Notes under the pieces: model-generated
What the model was told of the DNA's origin: nothing
Database searches by the model: none
The model's input: only the letters and a program-made list of their open reading frames with translations
Made by a program: the position numbers and the translations under genes
NCBI GenBank assembly: GCA_916700875.1
Contig: CAKAKS010000013.1
Coordinates: 8,424,686 to 8,488,685 of the forward strand
Source: Sebastes aleutianus
Taxonomy: Eukaryota; Chordata; Actinopteri; Perciformes; Sebastidae
DNA length: 64,000 nucleotides
Direction: 5' to 3'
In this document: positions 12,229 to 23,400 of the stretch, in pieces
Layout of the letters: every line of letters begins with the position of its first letter
Position numbering within the stretch: the first letter of the stretch is position 1

Positions 12229-13612
12229 CTGGTCCTCATGTTTACAGGTCAAAGGTCGTTTGGTCATCAAGAAAAGACGTTTGAACATTTCATCTTCTGT
12301 CTTTACTTTGACCTTTGTTCAAGTTGGCTATAAGGTGTCAGACTTCTCTGTGTTACTTGTTCATACTTGCAGTGGCTGTTAGACTTTCTCACACACAGAA
12401 AGGTTAACAACCACAGAGGTACTGACTGATGCATGGACTATTTTTAAAAAGCCAGATGACAGTTTTCTCAGTACATGTTGTTGTTCTATGTTTAGTTTTA
12501 GACTCTACAGATGCTGCTGATCATTTGAGCTCCTCAGACACAAACCACATGAGAGAATATATGAATAGAAGAGGTGTTCAAGAGGCTCTGTAGAAACAAC
12601 AAGATGTTCACAGTTTGATAGGTTTAGCATTCAGTTCAAAGCAGCTGTTCCTCAGTGCAGCCTCACAGAGCTGCTAGCAGACTGTAGACCAGCGGTTCCC
12701 AACATGGAGGTCGAGACCCCACAAGAGGTCATGAGATGATTAACAGGAGGAGAAAGCAGAAAAAAACATTTCTGCCTCAAAGTTATGATTATCTTTTTTT
12801 TTGTTGAGCTTTATTGTGCTTACCTCGATATGTGAACTTAAATCTTCCTTTTTTAATTTTTTCATTTATATTGAAGATCAGCTTTGGTCGACAAAGAACA
12901 ACAATTTAGAACGGGGATTATTATTCACAACCTGCAGCTACAACCTTTTACTGTTTTACTTCCTTTATTGTATTTAAGCAAAACATACACAGACTTATTT
13001 GTTCATTTGAATAGAAAACATGTAAATGAAAAAAGATTGAGTGGTTTCAGTCAAGAAAACTTTGTCTGCACAACTAATTTTGCAAAACACCAAAGAATGT
13101 ACAGATATCACTCTATGAATATAAAAATGTAGTTGTATCTCACAGGACCAATACGAAAAAGTACATACTTGGAAGTGGATATATTTGGTATAAATGTACA
13201 GCACCTGGAAATGTCTTTATCTTTTTTATCTCTTCATTACAGAACATGGAGTAGGGAATTACATATTATTAGTATTAATTGAATTACAAAAAATACATAT
13301 AGAATTTCAAAGATCTGTGGAGATCTAATATAAATATTCAATCCAGTAAACATACAAAATAAAAGTTGCTGAGTTGCATAGCTCATATTTTGTTATTGAG
13401 TTGAATTGATTTCATCATTTGTCTTTAACAGTTCATTACTGAAGAGTTGATTTTCAGCACTGAGTCATGTTGTTCTGATGTTTAATGTTTACATCACTAT
13501 TTACCATTCAGAATCCACTCTGGTGTTACTGATGGTAACGTTTTCTCCTCTTTCCTGTTGTAGTTAAAAAGAGCTAAAAGGTAAGAGAAGCAAAAAAAAG
13601 TGTGACAGATGG
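12229..13612. other. Convergent intergenic region FcRL2/M1
   Basis: Tail-to-tail gap holding the likely 3' UTRs of FcRL2 (+) and M1 (-) and the relic tail exon at 12502. AATAAA occurs on the + strand near 13359 and on the - strand near 12964-12969. These positions would make the two 3' UTRs overlap, but polyadenylation is not proven. The same sequence recurs between FcRL3/M2 and FcRL4/M3. No further gene is seen. Confidence 0.5.
12502..12593 (+). pseudogene. Relic cytoplasmic-tail exon of FcRL2
   Basis: After a TTTAG acceptor, a phase-1 frame (DSTDAADHLSS, ending EAL) runs 30 codons to TAG. It is homologous to the used last exon of FcRL1 (DAADNLSHG). The FcRL2 membrane exon has no phase-1 donor: the FcRL1 G|GT is replaced by G|TC. 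The exon therefore seems stranded, yet it is still open. Confidence 0.6.
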
Positions 13613-14505
13613 CTAATTATAATCTTCCAGTGAGTAAAAATTGAGTTGATGTCGGACGCCAGTGTTGCTGATGAGGGTGAACTTCAGATTGTCTCCAGAG
13701 TTCCAGGGAGTCAAGTCCTTCCATGACTGACACTGAGTGGGATCATAATGGTCACAATCTGTGCCAGACATCTGTAAAATATAAAGGTCACAGACTTACA
13801 AGCAGAATCATTGAATCTTTAAGTAATACACATATTTTATCATTATTATTTCCTTTAATTTTTAATGGAACTCAACAACAGTGGTGAAAGAAAGAAGAAA
13901 GACATGAATTGAGAAATCAACAAAGACTCACAGTGATGTTGCTTCTACACTTGAGTTTGAATGATGACTTAAATGTGAATGAGATGATTTGTTTGTTGAC
14001 CTCCATTTCTAACCTCCAGCCTCCCAGTCGTTGGTCCTGAAGGAGAGAAATTAGGCACAAGAGGGAGGATGAGACTAAAAGAGATTAATAAATAATGTGT
14101 TATAGATGAATCCATTGTGTTTATACAGTAAATGATTGTCTGATATTTCTGTCTTCACATGAAAACAAGAGAAAGTGATTCTGGGGTCAACATCAGGTCA
14201 TTATCTTGGTTTGTCCCATCAGAATATCCCAGGATGCACTTGGTTAACATACTGCTGTACATATTCTACACACTTATAAAGTACTTATAATGTGTTCATA
14301 CACACACAAACAGCATTACCTTAAGGACCGTGTTTATGAGACGGATATAATTTTCCTGTTGGTTGACCTGAACGACAATGGGAAGTTCTGTGTTTGAGCT
14401 CTGACTGGCTGAGCTGCTCTTGTCCTCCATCTCTTTCTTTACGTTCTTCACTTCTTTCTCAGCTTTCTTCCATTTAGTCTCCTCCTCCTGGAGCTTCTTC
14501 TCAAT
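13613..14505 (-). CDS. M1 C-terminal exons: hinge and lamin tail domain (LTD)
   Basis: Exons 14320-14505, 13932-14036 and 13613-13771 (stop included), all phase 0. The first ends the coil (IEKKLQEEETKWKKAEKE), adds a Ser-rich hinge (SSSASQSSN) and starts the domain with NYIRLINTVLK. The second encodes DQRLGGWRLE to CRSNIT. The third encodes MSGTDCDHYDPT, WKDLTPWNSGDNLK, FTLISNTG and ends SLEDYN. These match the lamin tail in order: KFVRL.N, DQ.MG.W, F.LK, PP.DL.WK, .WG.G..L, LINS.GE. In human LMNA, as I recall, exon 8 starts at D461 (DQSMGNW) and ends with VVT; here the middle exon likewise starts DQ and ends IT, 105 versus 108 bases, phase 0 on both sides. There is no CaaX box. A B30.2 domain is excluded. 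Confidence 0.78.
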
Positions 14506-17500
14506 CTGGGAGGTAAAGAGAGATGAAGAGAGACATTTAGTTTCATTCAGTACTTTATTTAGTCCACATTATATCCTGATGAACTAGTTTCTGATTGGCT
14601 GGATGTTGTGATAATGTGCATATAGTTAGTCTCAGGTTTAACCTGTTTACTCTGAACACATCTAGACTGTAAATATCAGGTTTAACAATCAGTGAACGAC
14701 TTCACTGATGAGTTCAACATGTTACTAGAATATAGGAACTTTACATTTGATCCCATATTAGATTAAATGTGAATAAATAGATTTACTGTTTCACTTCTTT
14801 GTGTTTCAGTTATTTAGTGTCTCTGATTTGCTCTCATGGTTAGTATAATCATCTTGGTTTCAGCAATAAATCAAAGTCATATGAAGAAGATAAAACAATG
14901 ATTTGGTGAAAAGATGAACCTCAGTGTTCTCGGTCATCAGCTGCTTCAGATCTCTCTCAGCTTCCTCTTTCTTCTGCTGCTGATCACAGATCTGTTTGTT
15001 AAAGTGGGAGAGAGGAGAGATGAAGTAAATGTTCACATTAATATCTGGATGAATTCTCATTGTGATCAGCTGGATGATGAAACCTGTTCATACTCAGACA
15101 GTTTGACTCAGTTTACTCTGAGTGGATTAATACTGGAGACATAACACTGATTTATCATCTGTTACATCAACAATACTGAATACAGATATGCTTCTGCTTT
15201 AGAGTTATAAAATACCATACCTACTACCTGCAGGAAGAATGTAACTGAATAGTTAGACACATTTGTATTACTAGTTCAGTGTCTATCCAGAACATGTCTG
15301 TCTACAACAGGCTGAATGTTTGGTCTGTGGTGTTGCTGCTTGCAGCTTTCTAGAGAACTGATCATACAAACAACTAAACACTCAACTCTGCTCTTCGTTG
15401 GTCCTCAGTAATACACCTGATATAGTTGAGTCACATCACGACTACTCAGAAACACCGGTAGAATAAACTCTGGTTGGTGGGAGAAAACACCTGTTAAATT
15501 CAGTCTGGTTTGCTGGTAAAAACACACCCAAGTCTGCCTAATAGTGGTCAGAAACACTGATGAAATACACTTATCAGATGTATTAATTACCAAATAGACA
15601 TATTAATCACTTGCTTTGACATAACCTGTAAAGTAGAGCATGGATTTAATTAGTGGAGGTATTTAGCTGGAGGTAAAGTTATAAGTTAGTATGGTAGAAA
15701 CATCCACTAGTTGAGTTTCAGGTTCAGAGTGGTGCTGTCCCTGTAGACTATCCACTCAGACTAGTTTGGTTGTAACGTTATTCTATCCAGCATCCAGCAG
15801 CAGAAGTGAAGTTCAGTCAATGAGCTGCTGTCTGTAAAGACCTGCTGCTGATGACATGCTGGACTCAGTCTGCAGAGAACTAAAGCTCAGAGTGATGTCA
15901 CTCGTTTATTCAAAGTTTATTCATATTGTCCAAACTGCACCAATCTTGACCCTGCATGTCCTCTGGTCCTGATCGTTACACCCTCCTAGTGTGAAGTAGA
16001 TTGGACTCTATTATGAAACATGTATTCTAATGTGTCTTTCAGTACATTTTAGCTCCTGCAAATATTGTTGTGACAATAAACATCTTCATTGTTCTTCATT
16101 CTGATGAGAGTTGTGTGTGTGTTTACATCTCTCTTCAGCTGGCTGATCTCTTCATCCTTTCTCTTCAGCTCTTCATGACTCGTCTTCATCTGTGCGTCAG
16201 CTGCTTGTTTGTCCTTCAGCTAACAGACAGACAGATGGATGTTGATTTCAACTGTTAGTAAATTATAATCAGACACTTTATCACAGATTGAATGTGAATA
16301 AATAGATTAACTGTTCTTCTTTGTGTTTTAGTTTCAGTTATTTTGTGTCTCAGATTTGCTCTCATGTTTAGTTTCAGTTGTCGTGGTTTCAGAAAAATAT
16401 CAGTTATGAAGATGATTAAAATAAAGTGAGATGAAAACACAGATAAATAATTAAACGGTGATTTAGGTAATAGAAGAACCTTGGTCTGCAGCTGATTCTT
16501 CAGGTTCTCTACTTCTTTCTCAGCTTCCTCCCTTTTGGTCCTCTTCTCCTGGAGCTTCTTCTCAAACTGGAGGTAAAGAGAGATGAAGAGAGACATTTAG
16601 TTTCATTCAGTACTTTATTTAGTCCACATTATATCCTGATGAACTAGTTTCTGATTGGCTGGATGTTGTGATAATGAGCACATAGTTAGTCTCAGGTTTA
16701 ACCTGTTTACTCTGAACACATCTATCTAACATGTAATTAGAAAATAAGAACTTTACATTTAATCACAGATTAGATTGAATGTGAATAAATAGATTTACTG
16801 TTTCACTTCTTTGTATTTCAGTTATTTAGTGTCTCTGATTTGCTCTCATGGTTAGTTTGATCATCTTGGTTTCAGCAACAAATCAAAGTCACATGGAGAA
16901 GATAAAACAATGATTTGGGTGAAAAGATGAACCTCACCTCCTTCAGTTCTCCATCGCGTCTCTGCTGCTGATCAGAGATCTGTTTGTTAAAGTGGGAGAG
17001 AGGAGAGATGAAGTTAATGTTCACATTAATGTCTGGATGAATTCTCATTGTGATCAGATGGATGATGTGTTGAAACTGGTCTGTGGTGTTGCTGCTTGCA
17101 GCTTTCTAGAGAACTGATCATACAAACAACTAAACACTCAACTCTGCTCTTCATTGGTCCTCAGTAATACACCTGATATAGTTGAGTCACATCACGACTA
17201 CTCAGAAACACCGGTAGAATAACCTCTAATTCACTGGAGAAAACACACCAAGTCTGACTACTAGTGGTCAGAAACACTGATGAAATACACTTATCAGATG
17301 TATTAATTACCAAATAGACATATTAATAACTTGCTTTGACATAACCTGTAAAGTAGAGCATGGATTTAATTAGTGGAGGTATTTAGCTGGTGGTAAAGTT
17401 ATAAGTTAGTATGGTAGAAACATACACTAGTTGAGTTTCAGGTTCAGAGTGGTGCTGTCCCTGTAGACTATCCACTCAGACTAGTTTGGTTGTAACGTTA

Positions 17501-17830
17501 TTCTATCCAGCATCCAGCAGCAGAAGTGAAGTTCAGTCAATGAGCTGCTGCCTGTAAAGACCTGCTGCTGATGACATGCTGGACTCAGTCTGCAGAGAAC
17601 TAAAGCTCAGAGTGCTGTCACTTGTTTATTCAAAGTTTATTCATATTGTCCAAACTGCACCAATCTTGACCCTGCATGTCCTCTGGTCCTGATCGTTACA
17701 CCCTCCTAGTGTGAAGTAGATTGGACTCTATTATGAAACATGTATTCTAATGTGTCTTTCAGTACATTTTAGCTCCTGAAAATATTTTTGTGACGATAAA
17801 CATCTTCATTGTTCTTCATTCTGATGAGAG

Positions 17831-17869
<39 letters not shown>

Positions 17870-20400
17870 CTTCTCTCTTCAGCTGGCTGATCTCTTCCTT
17901 CTTGATCTTCAGTTGACGCTCTGACTCCTTCAGCTCTTCATTAGTTTTCTCCCACTTCATGTCAGCTGCTTGTTGTTTGTCCTTCAGCTAACAGACAGAC
18001 AGATGGATGTTGATTTCAACTGTTAGTAAATTATAATCAGACACCGATACACAATAAACATATATTCATCTGTTAGTGTTCCTTTTAATGTGAGAAGTGT
18101 TTGACCCTGATGTTCAGTATGAGGTCCTGGAGACGCTGGGCTCTTTAACTGCTCTAAAATATATACTTTTTATTCATTGTATTCATTCATACAATTTTAA
18201 TTCATTCATTCTATTTTTCTTTTGTTTTATTATTTATCAAATTATATACTGTTAGTAGTTTAGTCATGTAGTTCGTCAAATAAACATTTAATTTGATAAA
18301 GAACTTGGTTATTTGATGTGTGAGTCCTAAATTGAATAATTAAATATACATTTGAATTCTGACACTTTTTAAAACTAATTGTGTATGACATCTGAAGCTG
18401 AGTTTCATCACTCTCCTTCACCTTTTACAACAATTGATGTGTTTATATTCATTATTTTGAGTTATTAATTATAAATACATATTTTGATATGAATTAATGA
18501 TTGATTATTAATCTGCTCTTTGTAATCATGCTACAGACAGATAAAAAGCTCAGTAATGTTTTTTTCAAAACCATAATGTTCTAATTTTGAAAGAGAATAG
18601 TTTATTGGAGAACACAAACACTAACCTCCCTGTTCTTAGTCTGCAGCTCCTCCTCCAGGATCTGAACTCTGTTCTCAGCATCGTGTCTCTTCTGCTGCTC
18701 CTCCTGGATCTTCTGTCTGGAGACTGTCGGCCACTTAAACTGAAAGAGAGAGAGGAGACAGAGGTTAGAGACAAGATGAGAGACATGTCTCTTATTAGGG
18801 AATGTAATCATAAATATTAAGTATATCTCATGGTCTGATTTGTGTGAATTTTTCATTTTAAGTACAGTTGAGATCACTCAGCTGTTCCTGTTAGAAACTC
18901 TGCAGTTCAACAGTCTGACCAGAAAACTTACCCCAGAGGAGGAAGAACGGACTGGAGCGGCTCGGCTTCTTTCCAACTGGGGACAAATGGAGAGGTTAAG
19001 AGAAAACGTGACAAACGTCATTACAAAAGACGTGACAAATGTCACTTAACTTAACTTGCAGAACAAAACACCGGTCTGGAACACCGGTCTCTCGTTTGAG
19101 TCCTGTGTTTGTTGGACCCTCCAACCTCCCTACGCACCAAAGATAAGTGGTCTTTCTATCTTTATATACGAAATAACGAGCTCTGAAGTTAGACTTCCGT
19201 CATTAGACAACATGCTACAAACTCCACGTTACAACCGTCACTACAAAACACTGCTCCTTCATGCAGGCCTGTGCATGACATGACATGACTTCAGACAGTG
19301 GTGTAATATTCACGCCTCGGCGAGGCAAAGCGTGACACTGACACACTATCCTCTGGTGGACAGGCGGGTCTATTACATGCTTTACCGTGAGACTGGGCTG
19401 CCCCTAGTAATACTACGAGACGGAAATGCAGCCGCTTAGCTTGGGAGAAAAAGTGAACGAACTCCACAGTCAGTTATTATGCTTCTTTGAACTGAACAAA
19501 ATGATTCTGTTTAGTTAAGTGATTTGTGATTTCTGCCTCCACAGTGAACTAGCCTGCTCAACACTGAACTATCACATATTAACAGTGGTTTGTCCTACTA
19601 GAGCTACACTAGAGATCTCAATAGATACAGCAAAGATAAGGTAGAAAGATGAACCTCCATGTTGTTGGACTCCATCAGGGTCTGCAGGTTGGTCTCCATC
19701 CTCTGAATCTGATCCTGGAGCTGCTGGACTTCAGCTTCTTTTTCTTTAAACTGAGAGAAAGAGAAGATGAGAGACAATATACTGTATATACGTATATATA
19801 TATATATACATATATATATACATATATATATATATATATGTATATATATATTAGACTCAGATGTAGAAGCTAAAAAAAAGAAGAAAAAATATATATATAT
19901 TTTGAGGAAAAGATATAAACCTCCTTAATTTTGGCGTCTGATTCCTTCTGTTGGTTCTCCAACTTCTCCTTCAGTGTCTCCACTTCTTCCGTCTTCTGCT
20001 GTTCTTCCTTGCTGAATCCCTGGATCATATTAAGACATGTGACTGAACATCGTATACAATCACCCATCAACCCCAATCATCTGATTTCTGCTGAATAACA
20101 AGTGATAAAGCTCAGCTCTCGTTTCAGCAGCAGAGTTGTGTCCTGTAGTTTTATTTCAGGTGGTAACATAATGTTTCCCCTCAGTATATAATATACTGTA
20201 CAAGTTCAGATCCTCTCTGCTGCTCTTCTGCTTTCATTAAACCTTTCAGAGCTGCACAGTTTGATCTGTTAATGAATCCAGTCTGATTATCTCTGATCTC
20301 ATTCACAATCTATGAGTCATAATAATGGACATATTACAGTAATGGACTTGTTCTGTGTTTCCTCGGATTACTGATATTTTTATATCAGGAAACCTCCTTC

Positions 20401-20431
<31 letters not shown>

Positions 20432-23400
20432 CTGTATATGATATAAATGTATTGTATAAATTGTACCTTTATGATGACCACTTACCAAAGAATAAGAGGA
20501 AGACCTGCTAGGGGTTGAGAGTCTGTCTGCAGGTTAGAGGCTCAGATGAGAGAACTCATTCAACCTGATCTATCTCTGTCTCTATTTATTCTGTATTAAT
20601 AATAGAGAGATGAAGATGAAGACATGAACCTCTTTGTTCTTGTTCTCCAGCTCTTCCTTCAGGCTCTGCAGCTCGTTCTCGTTCCTCTTCTTCTCTTCAT
20701 GGAGCTGCTGCAGCTCAGCTCCTTTAGTTTCTCTCTGGAAGGACAGAGACAAGGTGGAGAGAGACAATGAGAGACATGTTGAATTATTAATTTATTTAGA
20801 TCTGGTCGTAACCTGCACAAACTACTGTAGGTTTGATCTACACTATGGATGACAAAATGTGACTTCAAACTGAAATCAATGTGTTATATTATTAAAGTGA
20901 AGATGAACCTCGTTCTTCTTGGTCTCCAGCTCCTCTTTCAGGGTCTGAACCTCCTTCTGCTGCTCCTCCTGGAGCTGCTGCTCAGATCTCTTCTTCTTAA
21001 ACTGAGAGGAGAGATGATGAACAGAGACATGATACAAGATATGATTTTATTATATTAGTGAAGACACCATACAAAACATGTTTTCCTTGCATTTCTGGCT
21101 CATCTCTGTTATTTCTGTTATTCTAATCTCCTCTAACATTTGCTCACATCTTCATCTCTTTGTCTGAATCGTGTCTCTTCTGTTCCATTTCTCTTGAACC
21201 TCTGAACATCAGTTAAAGTTAGCTCTCAGTCATCACTGCTCTTGTTCTCTTCTTAAAGCTGCAGTAGGCAGTAAATTCCATAATAACCTTTCAGCATATT
21301 GTTATTCAAATGTTCTGAGAGACTTTTGCTCCTCCTCGTGGCTCTGTTTACACCGTTTTATAAAAAAAAATACTTTTTTAATCATATACGCTCCATTTCT
21401 ACCCACTGCAGATTTAATTCTTTTTGGAAACTTGAAGTAATGTCCTTTTTCTTTACTTACATGTTTGCTCTTCTTCTGCCCGTTTCCCTTCAGAACCTCC
21501 ATTTGCACCGTTTCATGTGTCATGAGCTGCTCTCTCTCTTTTTCTACAGTGACACACTGATCTTCACTTTTATTAATTTTAGAGTGTTTTTTCTTTTCTC
21601 CTTTTTCAGTTTGATCCCTGCAGCTTCTCTTTGTCTCTGTGTGAAAACATAAAGACAGTGGAGTTAATAAGTATAAAAGACATGTTCATATCACATGAGA
21701 CATTTGAGTCTACAATGAGGTATAAAATGGGTTGTACAAATATAACACATAACAATTTGACTGATTGGAAATAAAAGTAGACATACCATCACATTTTCTA
21801 TCAATATCATAAAACCTGTGAGAATAACGTTTATTAATAAATGTGTGACTTACTGATTATGTTTTGTCTCCATTTCCACACAACAAAGAGAAGCAACAGG
21901 ATGAACATGATGATGCAAACAGCCAAACTAACAGCCAAACCAATGATGACGGGAACAGAACTGGACTGGACGTTAAAGAAATCATCTGAAAAAATAAAAC
22001 ACAGAATAACATTAATAGAAAGCTGGACCTCTGCTATTTGAAACTGAAACTAAAATCATAAATTATAAAAAAAAAAAATATTATTTCTACCTGGAATCTG
22101 GATGTGTGTCTCTCTGGTCTGGTTGGTGTTCTTCTGTTGGACTCTACAGGTGAAGCTGTTGCTGTGTCTCTTCTCCACAGTCACTCTGCTGCTGACAGTA
22201 TAGAGGTCATCAGGACCTCTGACTGTCTCTGGAGGTCCAGCAGAGAGGAGGTTTCCCTCACCGTCCAGCCACAACACCTCAGGCTCTGGATACCAGCCTT
22301 CAGACCTGCAGTCTAACATCACTCCTCCGGTGGCTTCATTGATCCCTGATAAAGCTATGACCGGTGAGGAGACAGAACCTGATGCAGAGCAAAAGGAAAC
22401 ATTTAAAACAGGTAACCCTGCTAAACATCAGCATGTTAGTATTGACATTGTGAGCATGTTAACATGCTGATGTTGGAATTTAACTTAATGCACTACCGTG
22501 CCAAACATACTGTACATCCATTTGATAGTGTGGCAGTAGACTCTTAGTCTGATTTCTTAATCAATGACTATTTGCTAATCTCCTCCCCAGCAGTGATTGT
22601 CCAGTCAGAGCTGAGCAACTGTAACTAGTCTGTCCAGCTTTAGATTTCCCCAAATAAGAAGTGATGTGTATGGAGGCTGTACTAAGATACTTTCTTGGTA
22701 TCTAAAGACTTTGGAGTGTCGTGTTTTTTTCATTGTCTTTAAAGTGTGTCCACTTACCAACAACAAGCTCAATGAAAGAGTGTGTATTCATATCTGGAAT
22801 GCAGCATTGGTATCTCCCCTCATCCGAAGGTTTCACTTTGGAGAGTTTCAGTGAAATGTTTCCGTGCTTCAGTTCATCAGTGAACAGTGATGTTCTTCCT
22901 GTGTAGGATGGATCTTTAGCATGTATGAGGTCCTGACCAGCACGCCACACATGGACAGATCTGTGGTTCAGGTCGGGTCTCGTCCACTCTAATGTCCTGG
23001 CAGCAACATCCACTGCAGGTTCCAGATGACATGGCAAAATGACGTCATCACCAACTGTTGCCACTATTTGCTGAGGTGAACCGATCAACTCAGACTCGAC
23101 TGGAAGGAAAAAAACAAAACAATAATAACGGTCTCAAAATCAAGTTAATGAAATAAAAAATAACCTGATTAAACGAGTTTAGAAATGTGCACAATTGCAA
23201 AGCTAATAATTAAAAGCATTTTGCACAAAGTTCACATTTCCTGATCCAACATTAATATGATTTTTTTCTCTAAAGCTCCCCGTTTATTAAAAATCAAGAC
23301 TTTTAGGAGCTCTACATTAACACGATGATGAAACTGTAGCTTTAATTAGTTTAGTATATTTAAATATTATTCAGCTACTTAAATCATCAGTTGACTGTTT

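Noticed and set aside
14914..15144. + strand frames (MNLSVLGHQLLQISLSFLFL type) recurring at 34613, 38331, 40270 and 61260
   Set aside because: They are antisense shadows of coil exon type B and its intron; the splice pattern and paralogy support the - strand.
15405..15593. - strand frame MVINTSDKCISS, repeated in the other units
   Set aside because: It lies in the intron part of the tandem repeat, has no fitting splice sites and is interrupted in some copies.
16000..21700. Coil exons as a true lamin rod (coil 1A/1B/2)
   Set aside because: Exon sizes and the repeated Gln/Glu/Lys motifs do not match the conserved lamin rod ends I know; only the tail looks lamin-derived. A search could overturn this.
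13613..22000. B30.2/PRY-SPRY tail expected for a butyrophilin
   Set aside because: No WEV, LDP or SPRY-type motifs occur in any frame between the membrane exon and the stop; the tail is coil plus LTD.
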